Of a DNA stretch of 64,000 nt, positions 50,071 through 59,520 are shown in pieces. The stretch is taken from contig JAJYLW010000007.1 in NCBI GenBank assembly GCA_021787475.1, forward strand, positions 38,304 to 102,303, written 5' to 3'. The notes below the pieces were generated by a model. The model worked only from the letters and a program-made list of their open reading frames with translations. It was not told where the DNA came from and did no database searches. Within the stretch, counting starts at the first letter, position 1. Each line of letters starts with the position of its first letter. The DNA comes from Actinomycetes bacterium (lineage in GTDB: Bacteria; Actinomycetota; Thermoleophilia; BMS3ABIN01). A program made the translations under genes and the position numbers.

Positions 50071-53000
50071 ATGCGCGTTTCTGGCCGTACTTCTGGCAAT
50101 ATTTCTGGCCGCGCCGGCAATTTTTTCAGAAATGCAGTCTTTGCCAGTCTGCTTTTGGGGGGTATTCTGATAATCATCTGGTGCGCTCCCGCCGTTTGGG
50201 CGGCTTCGGAAGATGATTACATTTTGGGAGCGGCGGCGCCGCTGACGCAGACACACGAAGGCCCGCAGCAAATTCCAGATATCAGCGGCAGCATCGCCGT
50301 CTGGAGCGACCCCAGGCCCGGAGGCGGCATGGGCAATCCCGCCCGAATTTTCTTCAAGGACCTCGCCGGCAGCGCAACCGAGCAGCCGCTGGTTCAGGTT
50401 CCCGGCCGCGGCGCGACTATCGATGGGCAGGTTAATCCGGTCATCAGCGGGAATCTGGTTGCCTGGCTGGCCGGCGCAGATTCATTATATGTTGCTTGGA
50501 AACGGCTGCCCCGGCCTTGCCGGTTGCGAGCACGCCCTTAATCTTGCCGGTGCGGTGCCATCCCATCCGGGCGTCTCCGGCCACCGCATCGTCTGGGCCG
50601 ACTCGAGGCTGGGTTATGACCAGACCGACATTTACATGTTTGATCTGGACATGCCCGCGGCCGGGGCGCAGCCGGTTGTCACCATGTCCGGCGACGATGC
50701 CCAGCCCGTTATCGACGGCGACTGGCTGGTCTGGATTCACAGTGATAATTACAACATGGGGCGCCCGGCCGTCAATGACGTCTATGCCAAAAACCTGGCC
50801 ACCGGGGAAACCAGGCAGCTTACAAACGACGGCGGCGCCGTCCTCCAGGAAGCCCCCAGGATAAGCAGAAACCGCGTCATCTGGCAGGTAAATTCAGGCT
50901 ACCGGGACAACCAGGCCACCGGCGGCATCTGGGTGTATGACCTGGACGCCGGCCAGGCAAGGCAGATCTTTGATGATAGCGGTATCGACGAGAACCCCGA
51001 TATCGACGGCATGGCTGTCTGGACTCACACGGCCTATGAAACACCGACGCGGCCGGAAATATACGTGTATGATTTTGCCACTGCGAAGGTCACCCGGGCT
51101 GAGACCGGCCCGGCATACATGGGCCTGCCGGCGGTCTCCGGCAACCATATTGTCTGGCAGGACGACCGCCTCGGCCTCAGATCGGTATTCGGCAGCGTTC
51201 TCGGAGGCACCGCGCTTGAGCTGGCGGAGAAGTTCATGCCCGAATTCAGGCTGGCCCGGGGGGAGAACTTCCGGCCAATGCCGGTGGAGCAGTTTCTGAG
51301 CGCTCCCGGAACCTTCTTAAGGAAGAGGAACGACCAGGCATTCCAGCCGCTGGCGAATCCAACCGCCCCGATATTAGCATCCCTTGCCGGCACGCCCGAT
51401 CTCTACCTCGACCTGGCCGGAAGCTCCGTCGCCGCGGGCGGCGGCGATCCTTCGATTTCCATAGATCATAAGCTGGTCAATCAATGGTATGGGCAGCCTT
51501 ATCAGCAGCGCCGCGGCCAGTTTCCGGCGACTGTTTACGCCCGTGTCGTCCCAAGGCCGGCAGGGAGCCCCGGCTCTTTTATCCAGTACTGGCTGTTTTA
51601 TTACGCCAACGATCATCCGGAATTGTTTCATGAGGGCGACTGGGAAGTGGTGCAGGTTGATCTCGATGCAAATCTTGACCCCTACAGGGCCGACTATAGC
51701 CAGCATGGCGGCGGCCAGTGGCGCAACTGGAATGGCCCTGGCGGCGTCGAGAAATCGAGCGGCGATTCCAGCCATCCGGTGGTGTATGTGGCGCAGGGGT
51801 CGCACGCAAATTACTTTTATGCCGATGATAGGCACTACGTCAAGTGGCCGGTCAGTTGGGATGCGGCCGCCGGTGACGGCAGCATTCTGAACGATCCCGG
51901 AAACTCAGATCCGGCCCAGCGGACGTCGGCAACTGTCGTTCCCGAAGTTGAAATGTCGGCGGACACACCATTTCAGTGGCTGCGGTTTGCTGGCCAGTGG
52001 GGCGAATACACCGGCGCAAATGTCGGCAAATGGCCGGTTCAAACCGGCGGCGAGCGCGACGGCGCCGACAACCCGCCCCTGCAGGGTTACTGGAACAACG
52101 CCTTCGGCTGGCCCGGTGAAGCCTGTGACGGCTGCCAGGATCAGGTCGGCCAGGGGACGGACATCGAGTATACCTGGCTCTCGCCGGTTGACATGAGCGT
52201 CTACGACTCACAAGGCCGCCGCACCGGCAGGAATCCGGACGGCAGCATCGATGAGCAGATTCCCGGTTCACAGTACCTGGAATATCCGGAACAGCACAGG
52301 AAGAGCGTCATTATCCACGGCGCCGACATCAGCGCCGGCTACCGGATGCAGGCAAACGGAACCGGCGCCGGCACAGCCGATCTTGTCGTCACCGCTCCGG
52401 ATCATGCCGCCGGCAGGGTGGACACTCTCGATTACAATAATATCCAGGTTAATGCATCAACAAAGATCTCCATGACGCTTGACACGTCGAGGAATTATCT
52501 CGCCACGGTGGATGTTTACGGCGACAGCACGGATGTGCTTCAAAAGCCAGCTGACGCCGCAACCGCGTACATGGTTGACTTCACGCCGCCGGCCCGGATA
52601 ACTGATCTGGCTGTGACCGCAACAAGCTCCGGCACGGCAACCCTGTCATTCACAGCCCCCGGTGACGACGGAAACACCGGCACGGCCACCGCTTACGACC
52701 TGCGCTACTCGGCTTCCGCCATCAACGATCAGAACTGGAATGAGGCCACTCCGGCCGGTGAGCTGCCGGCGCCGCTTGCCGCCGGCGGCGCCCAGACCAT
52801 CACCGTCAGCGGGCTCGATGCCGGCGCCACCAATTACTTTGCTGTGAGGGCCATGGACAAGGCGGGCCTGTTTTCACCGGTCTCCAGCTCTCCGGCAGCA
52901 ACCACCGCGATGCCTCGGCTTTCCTGGTCTTTTAAGGATGTTTTCTGGGCCGGCCTGGAAGATTATCAGCTCGGGCAAATCTCGGTTGATTACAATATTG

Positions 53001-53245
53001 GCAACCCGGGCACAGGGACGGCCAAAAACCCCGTGATCGCCGCATCCATCTGCACAAACGGGGTTAATATAGCCACGCTACTGCCGCAGGTGTTCCCGGA
53101 CATTGATCCCGGCTCCGCCGGAACCGTCACGCTTAAATACATCGTCCCGCCGGCAGTCACAAGTTTCATGGCCCGCACCTTTGCCACCTGCCAGGATGAC
53201 GCCGGCAGAAGCTACTGGTTTCCGCAAGCGCTGCCGCAGGATTAA
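50071..53245 (+). pseudogene. large secreted TolB-like/Vps62/fibronectin III protein, one frameshift
   Basis: Two overlapping ORFs (50071..50541 and 50423..53245) encode one exported protein of about 1,050 residues. The first has a signal peptide ('FASLLLGGILIIIWCAPAVWAAS') and a beta-propeller start ('PDISGSIAVWSDPR'). The second continues the propeller ('GHRIVWADSRLGYDQTDIYMFDLD', 'ISRNRVIWQ', 'VSGNHIVWQDDR'), then a Vps62-like domain ('YWLFYYANDHPELFHEGDWE', 'VVYVAQGSHANYFYAD') and a fibronectin III domain ('ITDLAVTATSSGTATLSFTAPGDD'). The frame changes at about 50480-50510. As no other lesion is seen in 3 kb, this could be phase variation, recent inactivation or a sequencing error. Confidence 0.75.
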
Positions 53246-53282
53246 TGGACTAATGAACCAGGCGAAGAGTGGTAGGTGAAGA

Positions 53283-53606
53283 GTGGCAAAAAAAAGAACG
53301 CTATGGTGGTTTGTTAATATCCTCTGGCTTGTTATTTTGACTGCCGCAGGTTATGTATACCTCTACATACCTTATGTTCTTTTTTTGGATTTTTTCGGTA
53401 AAAATTCATCGTGGCTGCTCCGTGTTGTTTTATCAATTGGTCCTTTTCTGATTTTGCAGGGTTTTTTTCACCATTGGGTGCTCAATCGCGTCTTTCCCGG
53501 CCGGGGTTTAAACAAGTTTGCGGTAATGACAATGCCAATATTATTCCTGTTTACGTTGTTTGTGACGGCGTTGATTTTATTTCTGTCGTCGAGCGCGCCT
53601 TCATGA
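53283..53606 (+). CDS. small membrane protein, unknown
   Basis: A 107-residue hydrophobic protein with three TM segments (about 8-30, 44-62 and 80-102). The first codons 'MAKKRTLWWFVNILW' fit a membrane protein start. It lies 37 bases after the broken secreted protein. Its DNA is clearly more AT-rich than the surrounding genes, which may mean recent arrival. No family recognised. Confidence 0.55.
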   Translation: MAKKRTLWWFVNILWLVILTAAGYVYLYIPYVLFLDFFGKNSSWLLRVVLSIGPFLILQGFFHHWVLNRVFPGRGLNKFAVMTMPILFLFTLFVTALILFLSSSAPS

Positions 53607-53771
53607 TTACCGGTTGACAATGGTTTTGTCTTTATTGATTGTACAACCCGCTCAGGATAGCCACGGAAATGCATTGTTGCGGCTCTGCCGGGATTTGGCC
53701 GCAGGGAGGCCGCAGCAAAGCAAGCAGGACGGGCGGGGTTTCCAGCAAGGATTGTCTGTCTGAGCCCCGCA

Positions 53772-53822
53772 GGGGCGAGTTACGCAGCCGGCCGGACATG
53801 GGCAAGTCCAGGGCAATCCCCC
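53772..53822 (-). repeat. palindromic intergenic repeat, family 1, copy 3 (diverged)
   Basis: Minus strand keeps the core 'CATGTCCGGCCGGCTGCG' flanked by 'GGGGATTGCCC' and 'CTCGCCCC'; arms no longer pair well. Confidence 0.55.
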
Positions 53823-53873
53823 GAGCAATTCCTGAACGAACCATATGATCAGTTTATCTTTTGTCCGAAGCGC

Positions 53874-53896
53874 TAGGAGCCTATCCCGGCAGGCGT
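53874..53896 (+). repeat. GAGCC element, copy F (end fragment)
   Basis: 'TAGGAGCCTATCCCGGCAGG' matches the left end of copies A and B; the rest is not recognisable. Confidence 0.5.
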
Positions 53897-54111
53897 ATCA
53901 TGCTTCCGGATGCAAAGTTGCATGGCCGCACTTCTTCCGTTAGCCTAAAAAGAGAATTTTCACCGGGAATTTAACCGCATTATTTCGGATTACGATTATC
54001 CAGCTTGCTCAGATGCCAGAGAAATGTAAAATTGCGGAGGGGGCTTCCTGGATAAACTGTATAATCAGCTTCGGATTTTGTGACAAGTCAGGTTGTTATG
54101 GAGGTGGCTCA

Positions 54112-54303
54112 TTGGCGGGAAAACCCGAAATCGACGCCGACGAATGCACCGGCTGCGGCATCTGTGTTGACGAATGCCCGAATGAATGCCTGGAGCTTGG
54201 CTCCGAAGACGTGGCCGTGCTTGTCAAGGATGACATTTGCGATGGCTGCGCCACTTGTGAAGAGTCCTGTCCAACGGAAGCCATCACTATGACGGAGCAA
54301 TGA
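54112..54303 (+). CDS. two-cluster [4Fe-4S] ferredoxin
   Basis: A 63-residue ferredoxin with two complete cluster motifs, 'CTGCGICVDECP' and 'CDGCATCEESCP'. The ORF track begins at 54013, but the family N-terminus corresponds to the TTG at 54112-54114 ('LAGKPEIDADEC'), which has GGAGGT six bases upstream. It could be the electron partner of the KorAB enzyme or of other anaerobic oxidoreductases. The gene is convergent with the ABC permease. Confidence 0.88.
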   Translation: MAGKPEIDADECTGCGICVDECPNECLELGSEDVAVLVKDDICDGCATCEESCPTEAITMTEQ

Positions 54304-54328
54304 CCCGGCGGAGAAGTCAGGCCGTACC

Positions 54329-55132
54329 CTATTTAAGGTCCTTCCTCTTAAACGCTCTTACCCCAAGCTGAAGCAGCGCCGCGATGTAAATCACTTCATA
54401 GGCGACAAACAGGTTGCCGGGAACGAGGAAAGCCGGGGTCTGGCCGGGCGAATTTACAACCAGACTGTGTAGCTGGTCGCCGACCACGCCGACGGGCAGC
54501 ATCAGGCGAAACAGGTTGCCGATTATTGTTTCCGCCGTCTCGCCCGCCGCCGCCCCGGCAACGTTGATAAGGCTAAGATTAGTGGTGGCAATGAACACCA
54601 GGAAAACAAGAACCGCGTTTGCCGCCGCCGGCAGGAAGACAGAGACGGCGAAGGTCAGTGTCATCATCGTTGTCACGTTCAGACACACCAGCGCCAGCGC
54701 CGGGATGTAGCCCAGGAATGGTTCGCCGGTGCCCAGCACGACGGCGAGCCAGAGGACGAGGCCGATGATGAGCACGTACCCCGTCATCAGCGCCGCGTAT
54801 CCCGCCCAGCGGCCCGTGATTATTCGGGCGCGGCTGAGCGGTTTTGTAATGATCATCGCCATGGTGCCGTTCTCGATGTCGGTGTGAATCGAGCCCAGCG
54901 TCAGGAACAAGGCCATGAACATGCCGATCAGGTTTAGCCCGCCGAGGGCGTAACCCAGGAACTGGGCTGCGGCCGTTGTGCCTTGGCCGGCGCTCCCCAC
55001 CGTGACGGTTCCGCCGCCGGTGGCGCTAAACAACGGCAAGGCCGCCAGGTAAAGCAGGCTGACCCCCAGCCCGGCAATCATGCTTTTTGACCTCAGCGTT
55101 TGCCTGAGGGTATAAACGGCAATCGTTTTCAA
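54329..55132 (-). CDS. ABC-2 type transporter permease
   Basis: A 267-residue membrane protein with six helices. 'TLGSIHTDIENGTMAMIITKPLSRARIITGRWAGY' is the typical loop of NosY/gliding-type permeases, where the first cytoplasmic loop contacts the ATPase. Its start overlaps the ATPase gene by 4 bases. Substrate unknown. Confidence 0.87.
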   Translation of the reverse strand: MKTIAVYTLRQTLRSKSMIAGLGVSLLYLAALPLFSATGGGTVTVGSAGQGTTAAAQFLGYALGGLNLIGMFMALFLTLGSIHTDIENGTMAMIITKPLSRARIITGRWAGYAALMTGYVLIIGLVLWLAVVLGTGEPFLGYIPALALVCLNVTTMMTLTFAVSVFLPAAANAVLVFLVFIATTNLSLINVAGAAAGETAETIIGNLFRLMLPVGVVGDQLHSLVVNSPGQTPAFLVPGNLFVAYEVIYIAALLQLGVRAFKRKDLK

Positions 55133-56058
55133 CTGCTGCCGTCCTCCCCGATTTCTTCGAGAAACGCGTCCTCAAGGCTGATGCGGCGCGGTGAAAACTC
55201 TTTCAGGGCGCCGCCGCCGCGAGTGATGATCTCCGCCAGCTTGCCAAGTTGCTCTTCGCTGTCAAGCGTCGCCGTGAAACGGCCGTCCAGCCCAAATTCC
55301 ACCTTGGCGGCAAGCCGCCTGATGGCGGCGGCCGTCTCCGAGGAGATTCCCTCCGCCTTGACATCGACGACCTGGACCGGCCCGGTGATGTCGCCTAACT
55401 TGTCAACGCGGATGAGTTTGCCATGATTGAGAATGCCGACGCGGCCGCAAACCAGCTCCACTTCCGAGAGCAGATGGGAATTGAGAAAAATTGTCGTGCC
55501 CCGGTCCCTGAGCCCGGTGATAATTTCCCGCAGGTCTCGCCGGCCCAGAGGATCGAGGGCCGAGGCCGGCTCATCCAGAAACAGCAGGTCCGGCTCGTTG
55601 ATGATCGCCTGGGCCAGTATGATTCGCTGCATCATTCCCTGGGAAAAGTCCCTTACCCGCGAGCCGGCCCTGCCCGCAAGGCCGGTCCGGGCCATCACTT
55701 CTTTTACCCGCGCGCGGCTGCGGCCGGCATCCATGCCGTAGAGGCGGGCGTGGAAACCGAGCCAGTCCTCGGCGCGCATGAATGTGCTCAGGCGGACGGT
55801 CTCGGGCATGAAGCCAATCCGCGCCCTAGTGGCAACGTCTCCAAGCGGCTTGCCCAGCAGGCGGGCAGCCCCGGAAGTGGGGAAAATGATGCCGGCCAGC
55901 ATCTTGACGGTGGTGGTCTTGCCGGCGCCATTGGGGCCAAGAAACCCAAAAATCTCACCTTTGTCAACACGAAGGCTGAGGTGGTCGACCGAGGCAATCG
56001 CATCCGGTCCGTGGCCGAAGGTCTTGGTCAAGCCTTCAATTTCAATGGCAGCTTCCAT
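55129..56058 (-). CDS. ABC transporter ATP-binding protein
   Basis: A 309-residue ATPase: Walker A 'GPNGAGKTTTVKM', Q-loop near 'FMPETVRLS', signature 'FSQGMMQRI', Walker B 'LLFLDEPASALDP', H-loop 'NSHLL'. The signature has Q in place of the more usual G. The C-terminal domain of about 90 residues is like that of NosF/CcmA-type exporters. Co-transcribed with the permease downstream. Confidence 0.92.
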   Translation of the reverse strand: MEAAIEIEGLTKTFGHGPDAIASVDHLSLRVDKGEIFGFLGPNGAGKTTTVKMLAGIIFPTSGAARLLGKPLGDVATRARIGFMPETVRLSTFMRAEDWLGFHARLYGMDAGRSRARVKEVMARTGLAGRAGSRVRDFSQGMMQRIILAQAIINEPDLLFLDEPASALDPLGRRDLREIITGLRDRGTTIFLNSHLLSEVELVCGRVGILNHGKLIRVDKLGDITGPVQVVDVKAEGISSETAAAIRRLAAKVEFGLDGRFTATLDSEEQLGKLAEIITRGGGALKEFSPRRISLEDAFLEEIGEDGSS

Positions 56059-56226
56059 CAGCCCATCTTGGTTTTATCCGGGTTTCTGAAGAGCCTAAAA
56101 AACCGGCTTGCGCCCGCCCCCAAAGACTAACGTGGAATTTAATTTTAACAGCGGCGCCTGCCGGCAACAAGGGAAGGGAATCTAAGACAGGTACTTTAGT
56201 CGTATCGATTAACTTAAATCCGTTTC

Positions 56227-56255
56227 TTGACAATCAGAAAAGGGAAGAATAAAAT
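56227..56255 (+). promoter_or_regulatory. promoter of the 12-haem cytochrome gene
   Basis: TTGACA (56227-56232), 17 bases, TAAAAT (56250-56255). Near-consensus, about 75 bases before the leader ORF and 140 before the cytochrome. Confidence 0.7.
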
Positions 56256-56328
56256 TTGTTCCAGATTACCCATATGGGTATTCGGGGAAGAGCCTGTAGC
56301 ATCGCATTCCAACCTCAGGGAGGGTGGC

Positions 56329-56397
56329 ATGGAATGGGCCAAGATTGGCGGATGTTACGGGGCGGGGGGCCGCAATTGTCCTCGTGACCAGCGATGA
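56329..56397 (+). CDS. possible 22-residue leader peptide of the 12-haem cytochrome
   Basis: 'MEWAKIGGCYGAGGRNCPRDQ' plus Arg follows a strong GGGAGG site and ends in a TGA that overlaps the cytochrome ATG (ATGA). The cytochrome itself has no good site of its own, so translational coupling is plausible. Two cysteines could sense metal or redox state (speculative). Confidence 0.4.
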   Translation: MEWAKIGGCYGAGGRNCPRDQR

Positions 56398-57404
56398 GAT
56401 GGCTGGCGCACAAGGCGAGGGGCCTGATTCGCAGAATCTCACGCCTGTCGAGGACAAAGAAGACTGTTTTGGCGTCGGCGGCGCTGATTGTTTTGTTCAG
56501 CGGCAGCTATGGAAGCTTCAGGCTCTATAGCTATACGCAGGATGACCCGAATTTCTGCCGGCTGTGCCACACCATGAACACGGCATGGAGCAGGTGGTCA
56601 ACAAGCTCGCACAGCCAGGTCAACTGCCACAGCTGCCATGAGGTCAGCCCGATTACGGGCGCGGAACTGGTTGTCAATTATTTGATAAACAAGCCGGACC
56701 GCGTCACGAATCACGCCAGCGTTTCGGACGCCGCCTGCAAGAGCTGCCATTACAGCGGCGATCCGGAGTGGGTGCAGGTTGCTAACACGGCCGGGCACAA
56801 GGTGCACGCCGATCAGGCAAACATCGCCTGCCAGGTTTGTCATGGCATGAACCTGCACCAGTTTGAGCCGTCGACGTTTATTTGCGATGCCTGTCATCCC
56901 GGCGAGGTTGCCGGAGAGCAGGCTGCGATCAAGGTTCCGCAGATGGCGGAGCTGCATTGCGAGGAGTGTCATCCGTTTCTGGCGGAGAACAGCCCGCTGA
57001 GGCCGACGCGCGAAACCTGTCTCAGTTGCCACCAGAAGCTGCCGGTCCAGGTGACGTTTCCGCATCAGCCGGCCCCACGCACGGTGGTGTTCCCGGGCAA
57101 CGGGCCGATGAAGTGGGACTGCATGCAGTGCCACAAGCTGCATCAGGCTGAGAAGCCGGTGGTGGACTGCAATTCCTGCCACGGGCAGGTAAAGACGGAA
57201 GGGCTGCACGCGGTGAGCGCCCATTCTCAGGCGGGGTGCACGTCATGCCACTGGCCGCACCAGTGGCGGGTGACAGACCGGAGCGCCTGTTTTGGTTGCC
57301 ATAGCGACAAGGCGCAGCATTATGCGGGCCAGTTTTGCGGCCAGTGCCACAACTTTAAGGGGAAGCCCGCAGCCAGCGCCGCCGGCGCCCAGTATGGAGC
57401 TTGA
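56394..57404 (+). CDS. membrane-anchored 12-haem cytochrome c
   Basis: A 336-residue protein with 12 CxxCH motifs, from 'CRLCH' near residue 55 to 'CGQCH' near the C-terminus. One N-terminal helix (about 24-44, 'VLASAALIVLFSGSYGSF') anchors it, and the first four haem sites are spaced as in NapC/NirT quinol dehydrogenases. The remaining eight form a likely extracytoplasmic haem wire. A near-consensus promoter precedes it. It lies upstream of the NrfD-type operon, making it a likely partner of that complex. Confidence 0.9.
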   Translation: MRWLAHKARGLIRRISRLSRTKKTVLASAALIVLFSGSYGSFRLYSYTQDDPNFCRLCHTMNTAWSRWSTSSHSQVNCHSCHEVSPITGAELVVNYLINKPDRVTNHASVSDAACKSCHYSGDPEWVQVANTAGHKVHADQANIACQVCHGMNLHQFEPSTFICDACHPGEVAGEQAAIKVPQMAELHCEECHPFLAENSPLRPTRETCLSCHQKLPVQVTFPHQPAPRTVVFPGNGPMKWDCMQCHKLHQAEKPVVDCNSCHGQVKTEGLHAVSAHSQAGCTSCHWPHQWRVTDRSACFGCHSDKAQHYAGQFCGQCHNFKGKPAASAAGAQYGA

Positions 57405-57922
57405 GCGCCGCCGGCCTGCTTGCAGGAAACCGGCGTTGACGCTGTAATGGTTAACAACCGGAAAGCACATTGTGGAAAGAGGCCCCAACGGGGTGTGGCT
57501 TGTGTCGGTTTTCACAAAAACCGGCAAGCATATATAAAACTTATCATCTGATATGTGGTATATAGAACAAAATTTGCGGTTCTTCCTGGTCAACGTGATC
57601 ATGACGGTTATTGTTCTGACCGGACTCACGTTCGCTACGCCTCCGTTCATAAACTGGTTGATCAGGAAGATCCAAGGGGATGAGGATAGCAAGTAGCAAG
57701 CTCCGCAAGTAATTTACTTTTTGGCGGAAACTCTGCATTTTACCTATCCTTGCTGCGCATGAATAGCTTGTTCCTGCGCAGAGGTCAACAAAGGGCGGCA
57801 TGTGCCGCCGGGGTTTGTCATCGTTCACCACGTCTTGGGGAAGGGACAGGAAGGGCTGGGCACGCTAATGACAGGCAATCCTTGATTGCCTGATCAATGA
57901 GGGAGGACTAGCAATAGCGACT
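57405..57922. other. gap between cytochrome and FeS/NrfD operon
   Basis: Contains hairpins 'GCCGGCCTGCTTGCAGG' (57414-57430, bulged), 'GTCGGTTTTCACAAAAACC' (about 57507), 'GGCGGCATGTGCCGCC' (57795-57810) and 'AGGCAATCCTTGATTGCCT' (57871-57889), one 47-codon ORF (listed separately) and a GGGAGG 16 bases before the TTG start. No clear promoter or known riboswitch was recognised. Confidence 0.45.
57553..57696 (+). CDS. possible 47-residue single-TM protein
   Basis: 'MWYIEQNLRFFLVNVIMTVI...' encodes one strong TM helix (about 10-30) followed by a short charged tail ('NWLIRKIQGDEDSK'). It is too short for the ORF track. No ribosome binding site is evident, so this is tentative, but small single-helix subunits are common beside membrane redox complexes. 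Confidence 0.4.
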   Translation: MWYIEQNLRFFLVNVIMTVIVLTGLTFATPPFINWLIRKIQGDEDSK

Positions 57923-58546
57923 TTGGCCAAGAAGCGTTACGCAATGGTGATTGACATGCGCCGCTGCATTGGCTGTCACGCCTGCACGGTTGCCTGTAAG
58001 GCAGAGATGGCGGTGCCGCTTCAAGTCAACGCCACCTGGGTCAAGATCGTTGAGAAGGGACCCTATCCCTCCGCCCGCCGTTTCTATCTCCCCCGGCTCT
58101 GCAATAATTGCACCAATCCCATCTGTGTCCGCAACTGCCCCACCCAGGCTTCCTACAAGCGCGACGACGGCATTGTCGTTGTTGATCCGCACCGCTGCAT
58201 TTGTTGCAAATACTGCATCGCCTCCTGCCCGTATGACGTCCGTTACGTCAACCCATTCAAGGAGATCGTGGAGAAGTGCTACTTCTGCCAGCACCGCGTC
58301 GACGCCGGGCTGGAGCCCGCCTGTGTCGAAAGCTGCCCCACGAGGGCGATGGTCTTTGGCGACCGCAACGACGACAAGAGCGAGATCTCACAGCTGCTGG
58401 CGTCCAACGCCACTACCGTGCTGAAGAAAGAGATGGAAACGGAGCCGAATGTTTATTACATCGCCGGCGATGAGACGGCAATGAGCAATGATGAGAAGGG
58501 TATCAATTACCGTGCTGAAGGGGCGTTCATCAATCTGCGTCTCTAG
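57923..58546 (+). CDS. PsrB/NrfC-type 4x[4Fe-4S] electron-transfer subunit
   Basis: A 207-residue iron-sulfur protein with four cysteine clusters: 'CIGCHACTVAC', 'CNNCTNPICVRNC', 'CICCKYCIASC' and 'CYFCQHRVDAGLEPACVESC'. This is the electron-wiring subunit of complex iron-sulfur molybdoenzymes, passing electrons between NrfD and the molybdopterin-family subunit. No signal peptide; it would be exported with its Tat-bearing partner. The ORF starts with TTG; an ATG seven codons later (57944) is an alternative. Confidence 0.92.
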   Translation: MAKKRYAMVIDMRRCIGCHACTVACKAEMAVPLQVNATWVKIVEKGPYPSARRFYLPRLCNNCTNPICVRNCPTQASYKRDDGIVVVDPHRCICCKYCIASCPYDVRYVNPFKEIVEKCYFCQHRVDAGLEPACVESCPTRAMVFGDRNDDKSEISQLLASNATTVLKKEMETEPNVYYIAGDETAMSNDEKGINYRAEGAFINLRL

Positions 58547-58587
58547 CATCGGCCGGGAAAGCTTCAGAACGAAGGGCCAGGTTCCAA

Positions 58588-59508
58588 ATGGACAATACTG
58601 ATGTAAATGTAGTCTATTCGGTTCAGCACCAGCTGCCGCTGGTGATGTACATTGCCCAGTACTTTTTCTTCACCGGCCTCAGCGCCGGGTCATTTGTCAT
58701 CTCCGTGGTGGCGACGATGCTGGGACGCAAGGAGTTCAAGCCCATCGGCCGCATTACCGCCGTCCTGGCGCCGGTCCTGCTGATCATCGCCCCCCTGAAC
58801 CTGATCGCCGATCTTGGGCAGCCGCTCCGCTTCTGGCACCTGTTTTTTTTCTATAACTGGACTTCGCCGATCACCTATGGTTCATTCCTGCTCACGCTTT
58901 ACCCGATCATGGGCATCATCTATGCGATCATGGTTTTCACCAACCGCGGCACCGCGGCGAAGATCCTGGGCATCATCGGCGTTCCCCTGGCGATCTCGGT
59001 CCACGGTTACACCGGCTTTATTCTGGCGCTGGCCAAGGCGCGGGCGCTCTGGAACACGGCCGCCATGCCAACCATCTTCCTGGTGTCGGCAATGGTATCC
59101 GGAATTGGCTTTGTGGTTGTAGTTGCGGCCGTTCGCTGGAAGTGGTTTGACAAGAAAACCACTGAGGAGCAGCGCGCCAAGGACAAGCGGCTGATCATCC
59201 AGCTGGCCCAGTTCATGGCTTACACTATCATGCTGGATCTGTTCCTGATCGTGTCGGACATCCTGGTGCTGCTGACCGCGCACGCCGACGCCTACCAGGC
59301 CGGCATGCTCATCCTGACGGGCAACTTGGCCCCCATCTTCCTGGGGGTGGAAATTTTCCTCGGCTCAATCGTCCCCATGGTGCTCGTCCTGGGGCCGACG
59401 CGCAAGAATCTGACCGCGATCGTGATCGCTTCGATTCTGGTGAACATCGGCGTCTACGCCATGCGCTTTGTTATGGTCATTGGCGGGCAGACAATCCCGC
59501 TCAGTTAG
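58588..59508 (+). CDS. nrfD: NrfD/PsrC-family quinone-interacting membrane subunit
   Basis: A 306-residue membrane protein with eight to nine helices. 'YFFFTGLSAGSFVISVVATM' opens the NrfD fold and 'LNLIADLGQPLRFWHLFFFYNWTSPITYGSFLL' is its quinone-site region. The family exchanges electrons with membrane quinones and may move protons. It lies 41 bases after the FeS gene and 12 before the molybdopterin-family gene. Confidence 0.93.
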   Translation: MDNTDVNVVYSVQHQLPLVMYIAQYFFFTGLSAGSFVISVVATMLGRKEFKPIGRITAVLAPVLLIIAPLNLIADLGQPLRFWHLFFFYNWTSPITYGSFLLTLYPIMGIIYAIMVFTNRGTAAKILGIIGVPLAISVHGYTGFILALAKARALWNTAAMPTIFLVSAMVSGIGFVVVVAAVRWKWFDKKTTEEQRAKDKRLIIQLAQFMAYTIMLDLFLIVSDILVLLTAHADAYQAGMLILTGNLAPIFLGVEIFLGSIVPMVLVLGPTRKNLTAIVIASILVNIGVYAMRFVMVIGGQTIPLS

Positions 59509-59520
59509 GGGAGCACAGCC

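Larger units (their letters stand above)
53607..54111. other. intergenic with repeat remnants
   Basis: About 500 bases with no convincing gene. Holds a diverged copy of repeat family 1 (53772-53822), a partial GAGCC element (53874-53896) and a possible -10 TATAAT (54060-54065) for the ferredoxin. Short ORFs here are repeat shadows. Confidence 0.55.

Noticed and set aside
50423-53245. Independent second ORF with its own start at 50423
   Set aside because: The start lies inside the propeller repeats of the upstream frame; one frameshifted gene explains both better.
53632-53848. Short ORFs 53632..53844 (minus) and 53639..53848 (plus)
   Set aside because: Both are translations of repeat remnants; 'SGRLR' and 'RPDMGKSRA' strings recur wherever repeat family 1 is present.
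57441-57540. Known riboswitch (Moco, c-di-GMP) before the redox operon
   Set aside because: Hairpins are present but I could not match any consensus core.
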